Below are positions 45,832 to 57,900 of a stretch of 64,000 nucleotides of DNA, in pieces (the first letter of the stretch is position 1; each line of letters opens with the position of its first letter). The stretch is from positions 34,816,283 through 34,880,282 of the forward strand of contig OU612066.1 in assembly GCA_914767715.1 (NCBI GenBank). The letters are read 5' to 3'. The notes below the pieces were generated by a model. The model did not search any database, had not been told where the DNA came from, and saw only the letters and a list, made by a program, of their open reading frames with translations. Both the position numbers and the translations under genes were made by a program. The stretch comes from Membranipora membranacea (lineage: Eukaryota; Bryozoa; Gymnolaemata; Cheilostomatida; Membraniporidae).

Positions 45832-48800
45832 TTATGACATCTCATGATCTTTGCTGTATGTTAAGGGACCTCCACAACATCCGTCTCTCTTCGGACTCTT
45901 CTTTCCCAAGTAGATAGCCATTATAACGAGCATTATCTGTCAATAATCAATCAGCATGATTCCTTATATTCATTATGAATTCACATGTCATTCCTACTTT
46001 ATTTGTCATGCACTGGACTAGCCAATTTGTTTGCACTGACGAAAAATCCAGAAAAGAGTTAACCATTCTCAATTTTCAGATTTTCCTGGGCATGTAATCT
46101 ATCCAGATATTAATGATAACAGGGACTTGAAATCAATCTCTTGCTGATAGTTAACTATACATAAAAGAAGACCCAGAAGTTAACCTTCCATGAAAGGAGG
46201 TTGAATAGCTACTTGTCAACCCATATCAAGATCTTGTAGGTGAGAGATGGTAATGTTACGCAGAACCATCAAAGGCAGAATTTAATATTGTTTCACTATG
46301 TTGAGTTTGTATTTAGACACAAATCTTCTGTGGTTTACTGCTCATATGACAAAATGTAGATTAGGATCATATCGGAGATGTTAGTTTAGTCCAATCTCGA
46401 GGCCCGTATAGGCACTCGAGCTAAGACTAAACAATTTAATAATTTTTGAGAAATTTACCTGGAAAACAGCAGCTGCAATCAGAACTCCCAATACTGCTCC
46501 AGCCTTGTTCTTCACTGTGTCTTCTAGTTTATCATAACAACCCTGCGGATATAGAATAGTACAATCTCTTTGCTTTTTAGTCTGCTTTACATTGTACAGA
46601 TTTCAACTGCGGTTTCTTACACTCGCAATACCATACATCAGATAAAGAGTTGAAACTGTTAAGAGAAACAAAAACTCTGAGCACAAGATTTGATTAACTT
46701 GTATTTCTTAAGCTGTAGCTCCACGTAACGATTTTTACATCGATTTGGGGTCACGAGTGGTTAATCGGCGGATCTGCACGAGTGATTACTCGTGTTAAGT
46801 GGACATCGAACCTGTTGGTCTTTTGCCCGAGTGATCTAGACGATCCTCTATGCTGATTGGTTGTTGATTGCTTGCTTAAATAATTACGCGGTTAAACACG
46901 TCATCTATCAAATCGTGACAGGCTATCAAAAATGGAGGAGTTGATAATATCTGTAGTTAAATCACATCCTCCTATTTATGATAAAAAAGACCATAACTAC
47001 AAAGATAGGAGTGGTGCTGTAGTGAAAATATGGAAGGTAATAGCTGTATCACTTGGAAATGGAAGCTGTCCTGACATGACATCCATAGTATAGCATAGGA
47101 AAATCAATTTTACAGAAGAATGAAATTTTATTTGGTGAAGATTCTAAGTGACAAAGACCCGGATTTAATATGACATCAAATCCGGTCATTTGTTAACACG
47201 CCCATTAAATATCATTGGTCAATCGATTGAACTGAGGGAGTTAATTGGTCAATCTAGGCACCTGATTTATTACCCCACTATGACTCACTAAACCATCGAG
47301 TAATAACTCATAGGCCTGTGTAGCAGTGTGAGATCGGCCTAGCATGTCTAGACATGCCATCGGCCTGTGATTACATCGTTACGTGGAGCTACAGCTTTAG
47401 TCTGGTCTATTATTCTTAATTTGGCTTGATCCATGCAATCTGGTGAACTCACGTTTACACTGTTGACGAGTCCGGCGGAGTTATTAGGACATGTGCCGTC
47501 GGTGACGGTCACTTCTGTTGTCTTGTCTGTGTCAAAGATACTCTTGGCGAGGTCTCCTCTTCCTTCCGTATCAATAGGACAACAGGTCACTGGGAAAACC
47601 GCTGTGTTATTGTAGAAATCCTGATATCCGTTAATCCCACAGCACTCGTACTGAATGAGTAAAACATAGGGGTGAATGTCAAGCAAGGACATCAGTGCCG
47701 CCAGTGGTACCAGTCACACATGTTCTGTCAGTGCTACCAGTGACATCAGTGCCTTCAGTAACAACAGTGCCACCAGTGCAACCAATGAATGCGTTGTTAC
47801 CTTTTCAAACTTTCACTGACCAATGTCAAGGGTTTTCAAAATTGCCAGCATTCGTGGTTAGCCACCAGCTGCTTGATGAGGGCAACTCCAAATGCAAGCA
47901 AATTGGATCATACTTGATCTACTTATTATCCATGAGCAACAATATTAAACCGATTTTTAAAGTGTGGCACTAGGAATGGTATGGTCATCATTATTAGCCA
48001 CGCCCATAGACCTAATATTGAGTCTATGGCCACGCCTTTTTATGAGAGATAACTGTCTTAATCATTAAACTCACCCTGATCTGAAGAGCATCAATAGCCC
48101 TGGATGTGACATCATCAGCTCCGTAAGTGTAGGTAGATCCAGATGTCAGCGTGTATGTAGCCTGATACTCCTTAAACAACGGTGCGGTCTGCTTAGTCAA
48201 AATATCCTGAATCTGACTTGAGAACATAGCTGCTAGAGCGACTCCTGTGATTTCTGTTATCAACACTATACTCACCAACAGGGCAAACTATTAAAATCAC
48301 AGGGAGAAAGGTTAACTATTGGGTAAAATATCACCAATTTTTTAATCCTTAGGCTTGAATAAGTTAATCTTGGGAGCAACCCGAAATGCAGGCAAGTTTC
48401 AGATTTTAACCGAACCAGCCTAATAGAAATTAGCTCAAGTTTGATCCAATACGCTCACATTCTGGTTGTTCCCATTCTAATGGTGGTCAAATACTGTGAG
48501 TTATATAAATATTCAAAATTAAATTGATGCTAGGAGATTATTGAAAGCAGTAACGGAAACAAATTTGAGTCTGCCTTCATTTGCTTAAAAGTTAGCCCTA
48601 GAACAGTCAAATTACATGTAGAATGATGACATTGCGTCAATTATCGTGAAATTGTTTGTTTTCTGCTATCCTGATATCGAGAGCTTTCCATGGCATATAA
48701 AACAATATGTTTACCCCAAATTTTGGTGAGCCGTTACTATAGGAGGATGGCAACTCTGAATGCAAGCATATTGGATCATTCTTGATTTTAGTGACAAGAA

Positions 48801-49402
48801 TGGCGTGACAATGGATTTGGTTTAGTATTTTGAATGCTATTTTCTAGAATTAGATCAATAGAACACATACGATGTACAGGACAACTTTGTGCCTGGCAGC
48901 CGCTCCGACAAATCCCATCCAGCTGTTGTTGAGGCAGACTGACGAGATGCCAATACCGATGCCAAAAAGGGCTGAGAAGAAGTTCCGCACAGCACCAACA
49001 TCTTTAGGCAGATTGTCAAACAATCCAAATAAAGAGTCAGAGTCCACTTTGAACCATATGGATACTCCAAGGATAGCAAAGCCGAATAGCTGTAAGCAAA
49101 ATTAGAATGTTGAATCCAGATACGTAACATTGTCAGTATCAGGTTTTTGTTCCACAGTAAGGCAAACTGTTAAATCAGTGTCGAGTATTTTATCATTCCA
49201 TCGCCAGCCTGTGTACAATAATCCATGGTTCCATGGTGACTCTAAAGTGTGACCTCTATTCAATTTATTTGTCATGTCAACACAAACTGGTGATAAAAGA
49301 TAGTGCTACAGGAGGAATAAGGGCAGGAAAAATGGCAAAACTTACCATAAATATGATATTGAGAATTATCAAAATAATCCGTACAAAGCTCTCGCACCCC
49401 AT
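45832..49402 (-). CDS. Tetraspanin (copy B)
   Basis: Six exons in transcription order: 49402-49346, 49089-48871, 48287-48075, 47650-47453, 46542-46459, 45936-45832. All introns are phase 0 and the product is 291 residues. Span 1 includes ILIILNIIFMLFGFAILGVSI, then an outer loop with DNLPKDVGAVRNF. Spans 2 and 3 follow (span 3 VSIVLITEITGVALAAMF). The large outer loop has YECCGINGY, VTCCPIDTEG and GTC. Span 4 begins after GCYDKLEDT, and a cytoplasmic tail with CCGG and KDHEMS closes the protein. Exon 2 (219 bases) and exon 5 (84 bases) have exactly the lengths of the copy A exons, and the loop 1 motif LPK(E/D)xGAxRxF is shared, so the two genes arose by tandem duplication. A Harbinger element lies in intron 4. 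Confidence 0.92.
46708..47399. mobile_element. PIF/Harbinger-type DNA transposon, non-autonomous
   Basis: Perfect 22-base inverted ends lie at 46711-46732 and 47375-47396, the left one starting AGCTGTAGCTCCACGTAACG. They are flanked by TTA on both sides (46708-46710 and 47397-47399), the three-base TWA target duplication characteristic of PIF/Harbinger elements. The 686-base element contains a MADF coding remnant but no DDE transposase. It is inserted in intron 4 of tetraspanin B. Confidence 0.92.
46932..47093 (+). pseudogene. MADF (Myb/SANT-like) domain remnant of the Harbinger element
   Basis: ATG at 46932 opens 53 codons reading MEELIISVVKSHPPIYD, then HNYKDRSG and KIWKVIAVSLG. This is the N-terminal half of a MADF domain (the L-I..V..HP..YD, YKD and W..IA..L pattern). 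PIF/Harbinger transposons normally encode such a DNA-binding protein beside the transposase, so its presence supports the element's classification. The domain is cut by a TAG at 47091-47093, so the protein is incomplete. Confidence 0.8.
47690..47792. repeat. Degenerate CAGTG-based tandem repeat
   Basis: Imperfect repeats of about nine bases, built on ACATCAGTG and ACCAGTG, run from 47690 to about 47790 in intron 3 of tetraspanin B. This is an old decayed minisatellite. Confidence 0.6.
47881..47918 (+). repeat. Dispersed repeat copy (GGCAACTCCRAATGC family)
   Basis: GGCAACTCCAAATGCAAGCA and the bases after it (AATTGGATCATACTTGAT) closely match 48749-48786. Related copies lie at 48371-48396 and as an inverted pair at 50886-50972. 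Confidence 0.7.
48749..48786 (+). repeat. Dispersed repeat copy (GGCAACTCTGAATGC family)
   Basis: GGCAACTCTGAATGCAAGCA followed by TATTGGATCATTCTTGAT, four differences by eye from the copy at 47881-47918. Located in intron 2 of tetraspanin B. Confidence 0.7.
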
Positions 49403-51412
49403 TATCCTTATGTAGTTTTGTCACTCTTGATAGAACTTACGTCGCTCTACAAATCGAAGAAACAGCTAAGTGCGCAGTGGTGGTAATATTACTCTTAAAA
49501 AAGATGCCTCCTGCTCTAGTAGCAGCGGAATTGGGAAGAGCCTGGGCAGGCTGTCGAGGATGGGTGACTGCTAAAAATCCCTTATTTGATGAACAAATGG
49601 CTGAATTTTCATTAAATCTGAACCAATTAAGTATAGTTCTACAATATAAAAAATAAGATTCTCATTTCTCTCTAAGAAGCATGCTCACCTGTCCAACTAG
49701 ATCCGCTGAGTTAATTCTCTGAAATGCGATTGATCAGACACTGCCACTCCCTTAATGAACCTGCTTTATCATTTCCTCCCACTGCAGCTTAATGCCCTGA
49801 GCAAATAAATGTGTGTAAATTTTGCTGTTCAAATCTATGAGATTTCCAATTCATTATGATGTACAGGTGTGTGTTAACACATAATGATGACAGTGCAGAA
49901 TTCTTCTGAGTATTTGCTTTATGGATTATATAATAACATCTAGAAATGTGAGGGAGTTGTTATGAAAGTAGCTAACTTATGATAAGGTTGTGTGTTATGA
50001 TGTCACAATTTCATTAGGGTTTTATGTATGTGGCATGATATTTGTTAATAGGCCCTGCACTGCGTTAGTATTCTCTAAAGGCTGGCACCCCCTCCCCCCC
50101 CCCCCGGCTTGTTGAAGTTTTCATTGGGTTCACACTACATTTCGGATTCGTTGGCAGTAAGAATGAGAGAAGCCTCATCAAAGCTGCTAAAAAATTGATT
50201 TAGCTACACGAGTAGAGCCAAAATAAATCTGTGACCGAACCCTAAATCATGATTGAATGAGGTATCTAATATTGATCCAGATACACTGTAGTGTCATTTT
50301 ATCAGGATTTGTCTGCCCTCTTTTGACTGGGGGACAAATCCTTACTCAATGAGTATCCCACAATGCAATTCTGTGACATTCAAATCAAATCAAAAATTAG
50401 TATATATCAATATGTGTTGCGCGTGGTTTTAATTTCAGAAAAATACCTGTCAATTTTTCTTCTGAAGCTTACATTCTTCATTGAGTTGTTGGATTCAAAA
50501 CGTCCTAGAGGTGTGGTCTTCATTGCATAGTTCTGGCAGCAATTACAACAGTTTTCTAAAACACCATCTTGTTGGTCTTAACATGAATTCATCCCGCCCA
50601 AGTACTGCCCATTGGTTCATCCCAATCCATCAGACCTGCCAAACTGATATCCTGAGGGTTCAAAGCATAGCAGCAGAAGGATAAAAGATCTTAAGTGTTT
50701 TAATGGTTTTCATTGTAACACGTACACAAGTAAAGCCAAATCTTGATTAGATCTGTTTCAATCAGAAGCTCTTTTTCAAAGGAATGGTTTATGGTGAAAA
50801 CTTTTTATTTTCTGTCCTTTGTCTCATAGGCTACCTGTGGAGTAATACTCTATGTAGGCTATCAGTTAGACCAAGTTTGGTCCATTTGCCTGCATTCCGA
50901 GTTGCTCCCGATCCGCTGGTCATGCCACAGCCATTAGAGGGGGGCAACTCCAAAGCGTAGGCAAATTGATAGCTATCAGTTGTTTAAATTTTAATACAGC
51001 CACAAGCAGAGGCGGACAACCACAATAATTACACAATGAATTAATGCAGTGTTGCAAAATTGATGGTCATACTTTTTTTACATATTTGCATTGCTTGCTT
51101 CAACCTTTGAGAAACATTTTAGAAGGCGATATATTGTTTAATTAGCTGTTTTTATCTGGGCTTACTTACAGACAGAAGAAGTTCATTTTTCCTGTAAATC
51201 TCATTTTGTTGCTTTATTCCCTGGTGCATGGACTAACTATCAAATCATAAGCGTGAAACTCTTACTCTGTCAGGTTGCATCGCACAATTTTGAGCTGGTT
51301 TTCAAGTTCAATTCTCAACATAAAGCATATTGAATTGAAATAAACTGAAAAGCGCCCGACCAGACTAAAAGAATTAACCTGAGTGGACTACACATTTTAG
51401 CCTGGTTGAACC

Positions 51413-51443
<31 letters not shown>

Positions 51444-52561
51444 GGTCTTCAACAAAATATTTACCTTCATCAGGAAATCTTTATCCCATGGAATATCCAA
51501 CTGGAATCGGCATGACAAATGTCATATGTCGCGAGCGAAGCTAGGGAACATTCCTAACAGGGATCGGGAATCAAAGGTTTTGTGCGGTAACTGGAGTTGT
51601 GGTGGGTTGCGCTATCCAAGCTTCTAATTTGTAACCATTGTAAATAGAGAAATAGTGATTTTACTTCTGTTTGGGTGCATGTGGGTAATTGGGAGAGGCC
51701 AGAAAAATCCTTTGAGATTTTAGTGGGGATCAAACCTATCATCATATGGTACCTAGCTGGAGATATGTTGGGATGAAATCTTTTTCATAGTGACACCTTC
51801 TATCTAGCTAATTTATACTCCTACGTTCTAACTCTACTCACTGCATCTTTAATTTCCTTCTTATGAAACAAAAAAAAAGAAAAATCCAATAAACCACCTA
51901 ATCCTATAATCTGCAAATTGAACGCTCATTGTATGTGCGTGAGTGAGTGAACTGAAAAATACAGGGGTGCTAAGGTCCGACTTAGCTCTTTACGTCTTCC
52001 TGATTAAATTTTGCGTAACAATGTTTGTACCAAGTACAGTGAAGTGTATATTATGACACATAATAATCAACGCACAATCCATAGTTTATCGATTGACCTA
52101 AAAGATCATATCACATCGTATTTTTGATCCTGTATCATTTTGATAATGTATTATTTATTTTTTGCCTCAGTTTGAAAGACACACCCGTTTTAGCAGCCGT
52201 TATATCTATGATGTAATATATAATATAATGGGGTTTTGGTAACACCTTCAGGCTTGTTGTCATGGCTAGGGGTGTGAGATATAAAACATATCCTGTTATA
52301 AGTGGTATTAGCATTACAGAGGTATAAACCTCACCAGCGTTAATCATGTTGGCTGGATTTGAAGATTCCGAATAAACATTTTCAGCAATGAAAGCATCAA
52401 GTGATTTATGAATTAAAACACCTTAATTCAGTTGATGGCGGACAAAATTGCACTATTGAAAGATAAAGACCAATATAACAACATTAAGATATTCCTAATC
52501 CGCATAGAAAAACCTGTTCTATAAAGTTGATTGAAGCTTCTTTTAGAGCACCAACTTACAA
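49403..52561. other. Intergenic, no gene supported; simple repeats
   Basis: No coding exon is supported. Visible features are a run of 12 C at 50094-50105, nine copies of CAT at 51415-51441, and a fold-back at 50886-50972. On the minus strand a good donor (GGACAG|GTGAGC, at 49689) could end a non-coding 5' exon of tetraspanin B, but nothing confirms it. Confidence 0.5.
50886..50972. repeat. Inverted pair of the same dispersed repeat
   Basis: TTGCCTGCATTCCGAGTTGC at 50886-50905 faces GGGCAACTCCAAAGCGTAGG at 50942-50961. This forms a short fold-back of the same family as 47881-47918, and suggests that the single copies elsewhere are ends of decayed inverted-repeat elements. Confidence 0.6.
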
Positions 52562-52830
52562 CAGGAGTCGGAGGTGGCTCAGTTGGTTAGAGCGCTATTC
52601 TTTCAGCATGCAAATGTTGAAGGTCATTGGTTTGAATCCCACTACAGTCTACTGCCTACTGGGACTTATTGGACCCCCAGGTGTGCCCCGACATGCCTAC
52701 AAACTGAGAACTAAATGGCGCAGATATTGCCGCCTAGCCATTTCGACGCCCATGCTTCGGAATGTGCTGAGTGACTTTACCTTGCAATTTAAACCAACAC
52801 AACCTGCATCCCTCATGAGAATAAGGTATT
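52562..52830 (+). mobile_element. tRNA-derived SINE
   Basis: A tRNA-like head carries an A box, TGGCTCAGTTGG (52575-52586), inside a D-arm that can pair GCTC with GAGC, and a B box, GGTTTGAATCC (52629-52639), 54 bases downstream. Both match RNA polymerase III internal promoter consensus. The anticodon and T stems do not pair well, so this is not a working tRNA gene. A GC-richer body without homology to the head runs to about 52830, where sequence returns to AT-rich background; the end is approximate. Confidence 0.7.
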
Positions 52831-53150
52831 AGATGAAATATATCCCATTTCCTCCTGACCATAACCTGGACCATAACATAGTAAAGTATCAATAAGTTTG
52901 ACCAGACAGCTTTTTGGCACCAAAATTCGTAAGTGGTTTGGGTAACCTTTCAAATGAAGAAATGCTGAGAATTGTGACCATCTGTGAACAAATGAATAGG
53001 ATCCAGGATAAAACTTGAAGTAAACTCAATCTCCAAGGGATTTCTAAACCACAACGTACATCAGGGTAAAAGCAATCAACCTTAGTGTATGTACGACAGG
53101 ATTATAGTACGGTGACAGCCTCTGCAAAATGTGGCTAGAAATGCGACTTC

Positions 53151-53669
53151 ATTTACGATTTTAGGATGGATAGGGTTTGACAATTGTTTCTGGTAGAGTT
53201 TTTCATGCTGATTGCAATGCTGATATTGTAACTTACACCAAGCTGCACAATAAGCAGCTAATTGCCAAAAACGCTGCCTGCAAAAGGGAAAGTCATCAAA
53301 CAATGATGATATGGTTTCAAAACACTTAAAATCTGAAAGAGCATGTCGTGATTAGTGAATCTACAAATTTTCATGGGACTGCTGTCATAAATATCACTGC
53401 TCAGTTTTGCTGCGGCCTCACAAACTGGCTTCGGACGTTCTTAGAGATCTGACTTTTGTATGGTGGTTGTGTATTGACCCTCCGATCACATAACACCGGC
53501 TTTCAATTTAGAAACCATATCAACATTTTTTGCCGGCATTGTTTTTGGCAATTAGCCGCTTACTGTGCAACTTGGTGTAGGGTACAAGTAACAATATCAC
53601 CATTGTGATCAGCATGAAAAACTCTACTGTTAACAAATGTCAAACCCAATCCATCCAAGATCGTAAACG
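53151..53669. mobile_element. Fold-back (long inverted repeat) element
   Basis: Sequence at 53151-53322 is repeated inverted at 53509-53669. Shared blocks include TAGAGTTTTTCATGCTGAT, CTAATTGCCAAAAAC and GATATGGTTTC. Identity is roughly 80% by eye, and the spacer of about 186 bases has no coding potential. This is a non-autonomous element of unknown superfamily, different in sequence from the one at 26748-27241. Confidence 0.8.
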
Positions 53670-54923
53670 GAAAGGACAAGATAGGAGGGGCCTGCCACCG
53701 GACCATTAATCATTATGTGAAATAGCCTTACTAAGTAGGCCATCACTCATCCGTGCATTGTGCAGGCATTTTCACACAATTCAACAATACTAATCAGGAA
53801 TAAGTAAGGATCTAAGCCGGACCTGCAACTGGATTTGGTGGTTACGGCAGCGTCTGGGCCTGAGTTTTAGGCATTGTGTGAGGATACTCTTGGATTGCGG
53901 TTAAAATTATTCGATTGTACAGAAGATGAGACTCATTTTTTTAAATATTACTGAAATCATTAGCACATATTTTAAACATAAAATCATTGAGGTTGGTATG
54001 GTAACCACATGTAACACTTATAACAACTTCAACCAAAATGATGATACATAATAATATCCCTAACCTCCAACCTGTCAACCAGCACCATCGGCTAAGTCTA
54101 AGCATACCTTGGAGCTTAAATCTGTCAAGGATGTGTATTTGTGATGCTGATAATAAAAAATGTGGATAACCTGTTCTCTGAAAGGCCCGGCAAACAAAAG
54201 CTAATTAAACATTGGATCTCAATCTGAAATCTGACACAAATAACACCATCAAACATTGCAAAACTAGAAACAAAGAAATCTTAGAACACAAAAAAACAAT
54301 GCAATGCAAAGCAATGCTGTGCTAAACATGCTTGTACCTGATGGTATTTATCACAGCTTGCAAATAAGTCAAAACTTAGACCTGTATGATATATACTCCA
54401 GGTAGGATTACATAAAAGTATTAGACCAAAAAAAAAAGTTCTAACCATAAACCAGTGTTGTAAAATAGGCAAAAAATAAAATTCATCCCGAAAATAGTTC
54501 TAATTATGCATTGTACATTATTACTCCAAAGATTAAAACATAATTCCTGATTGCATTGAAAAGATAAACTCTCGCTTTATCAGAGATAGACCCACATTTG
54601 CTTCTCTTCTGTCTAGCTGGGAGGATTGTAATAGAGAAAAGTTCTTTTTTCTTCGCTAACTGCATTGTGAATATAAACAGTTCAGAAATGTGAGTATTTA
54701 TCAAGTTCCTATAAGTGAACTTTCACTGTTGATATAAACATGGAACAATTGAACATCCATTCCTTGTCCAAAATTTTTCGTTCATCTCGCTGTACACAAT
54801 AAATAGTAAAAGTATATTATGTTTTTCTTGAGATTTGAAAAGTTTCTCTCATATAATAAACTGTTTTAATTTTCAAGGGTTGAAGTCCAACAGATTCTTT
54901 GCATATTGTCAGTTACAGCTACA
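53670..54923. other. Intergenic 5' of the CUB receptor gene
   Basis: AT-rich, with several short A/T runs and no recognised feature. The promoter of the gene starting at 54924 is expected near the right end; an upstream non-coding exon cannot be excluded. Confidence 0.4.
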
Positions 54924-57900
54924 ATGCTATTCATGTTGCCCTACACCTGCTTAGCAGATGGTAAGCTAGCAATTAGTTTCACAATAATTTTTTGATTAGT
55001 GATGTCTTCATCTTGTCATATATGGTCAAGAGCCAAATTTATAAGTCAATGGAACATTTGCTTTATCAGTGATCATTTTATCCATCTAATTAAACATTCT
55101 GCTTATTCAAAATTACACAAAGCCATTTTTTTGCCAGATTTAAATACAAAAGCAATTTTTGTTTTCTAATCAGGGATTATAAGAGGAGATAAGTTAGTTC
55201 AATAGAAGGGGATAATAAAAATCAATTGTCAAATTGATTTCCATCACAATGTATCTCTGTGTTGCTCTGAGTTAATACCATAAATAAATACCTTTTTATT
55301 TATGTATACCATGAATGTAAAATGCTAAAATAAGAGTCAATTCTAACGATAAAATGATTCCCATTTGTAGCATTTGGAAGGGAAAATTAGGGATGAAAAT
55401 TTTAAATTTGTAGGACTGATCTAAAAGCCTGTTTTATCTTTACAGCAGCTGATCAGAGCCTCACATTTTGCCAGGAGGAGAAAACAATGGAACTATCTGA
55501 GTCAGAATACGTTACCACTGGTATAATATTCAGTCCCAACTACGAGTCTGGTGCATATGGGAATGATGGCAAATCAGAATCTTGCAAGATTGTTATCAAG
55601 GTGCAAAGCCACAGACATATCATCTTACAACTTAACCACAAGGATTCTAATAGCAGTGGACCCTGTTTACAAGACATGGTCATAGGCGGCACCGAAATAA
55701 AAGGAAAATGCCCAGAGCAGAGTGTCCGCTCTGATTCAGGGGAGACAAGTCTAACACTGAATCGTGGTAAACAATTGCAGCCTAGTTTCACTATAACTGT
55801 GACAGGTATGGATAAATGTCGATGTTATTATTGAGGTTTGGCGTGATGTCATGAGTCATTGATTCACATAGAGTAATATCACCTAGGCCCTAGATGTTCT
55901 TCCATCTGAGCATTGATATGAGTCATAATCAGCTTAATTGGATAACCATTTTTCAGGCCTTGCTATACATTAACATTCACCATTTTGTGTCCAAAATCTG
56001 ATAGCCTTAAATTTCAAATATAATCCTGATGACTATGGTTATTAATTATTGTCAATAACGGAATTACCCAAGTACTAGGTTAACAACAGGGATTGGTAGT
56101 AATCCTAGTTCCACAGACAACGTCAGCTTTCTTGATCAATAGTCAATTTTAATCCGATATATCTAATCATCATAATTATAAGGACAATGTATTGACAATC
56201 GATTCTCAATCGAACTTAAATGATAAGTATGACGTTAGACCAGATTCTAAATATAATTACATTAAATTTTATCATACTTTTGTTTCAGTGTACCCATTGT
56301 TTGTTCTGAAGTCTCTTCATACTGATCACATCGATATATTGAAGTACCCACAGGGCTATATTACTGACTATAGAGGATACTACCCTATGAAAGATCGAAA
56401 CAGCACCGAGGACCGTAGTCTGATATTGTATAACTTACCCTATAACGCGACAGTAACATTTGATATTGAATTCATTAATTTGATCTCTTCTCAAAATTCA
56501 CAATTCAAAATAGAAGCTAGAAGGGTAATAGCAGCAATACTTGATCGCAATCAAAGTGTAACACAGGAGGTCATCACATACCACAGCCGTTCTGATGCTC
56601 CTGAACTCATCACAATTCAATATATGAGAAGGAAACACATCGATGGAGAATTAGTACGATTAAAGTATACTGGTATGTTTTCCATTTTCAAATTTCCTGA
56701 GAAATTTCTCGATTTCTTTAATGAAAACTTTGGCAAATGAGTGCCAAAATTTTTAAAACCGTTTCAATGTGCCGTACAATGTTGACACAGGCCCTACCTA
56801 ACCAGTGTTCCTTAAAATAGTTGTAAGGGTAACTACCATAAAAAATTAGAAAAGAAAATCCAAGATACAGCTAGTAACAGCAACACATTTTAATTCTGAC
56901 AAGTGTCCAATTGTATGGTCTGCTTATTATCCCATTTTTAAGGCTATTGCACTGATGGTATGTAATCGACCTTAAACTCGTTCCATTGATAAAATTGAAT
57001 ACAAATGATTGATTGGTTGATGAATTATTCTCGTATTATTGTTTTGGACAGTTAAGCGAAGTGATGGTGCAACAGAAACTCGTGTGCTGCCTTCAACTGT
57101 TCAGCCAGAGATCGACTCATCAACAAAACAACTAAATGACTATTTTGAAAGGAGCACTACCATAAGAGGTGAATATTCATGATATGTATATCATCAATGT
57201 GATGTTGGCTAACACAGACCAACAGCGACAACCTTGTAATCATGTTGTTAATCACTTTCTTATCTCCTTGTGATAATCTTTGTAATCACCTAAGAACATT
57301 ATTGATTTAAATGGCTGCTGGATGAACTGAGTAATAAATATGCCTTTTTAAGTTTTGCTCCGCAATACTTGAATATTTATTGATGATTCATATTGGCAGG
57401 AGCACTTTTTTGTAACCAAACCTTTCAAAATTGTAAGTAAACTTACGGTGTCTAATTATCCAAATTATCATTTGTGGATAACGCTATAATTATTATTAGC
57501 TTGTGTTTGTATGAAAGTTCATTACAATCTTTTCTTCACAGCTGAAAGTATTCCAAGCTATAAAACTAAAACAGCGACGGCGAACAAGCAACAAACCATT
57601 TCTGATAACTCTGCGAAACTGGAGCCATTTTCTCACCAAACAACTATAATAGTTGTATCCGTGTTTGGAGTTCTTCTGACAGTGATGGTAGCATTGGGTT
57701 TCCACCATTTGTTATACATAATTAACCAGGCAAGGTAAGTCAAATTCCTCATGCTGTGAATCAAATTTGGTTTAAAACTATTTTTAACTTATTAGCATGA
57801 TAATTGCTGTTATTACTTCAGTTCATAGCTGAGATGGGCCAACTTTAAGTAGAGACATCAGATCATTTTGTCATTAGTGTATTTGAATATATTATTGTTT

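Noticed and set aside
49640-49760. Non-coding 5' exon of tetraspanin B ending at a GTGAGC donor
   Set aside because: Only a single good donor supports it; no acceptor or promoter could be tied to it.
52566-52645. Functional tRNA gene
   Set aside because: A and B boxes are good, but the anticodon and T stems do not pair, so it is a tRNA-derived SINE head.
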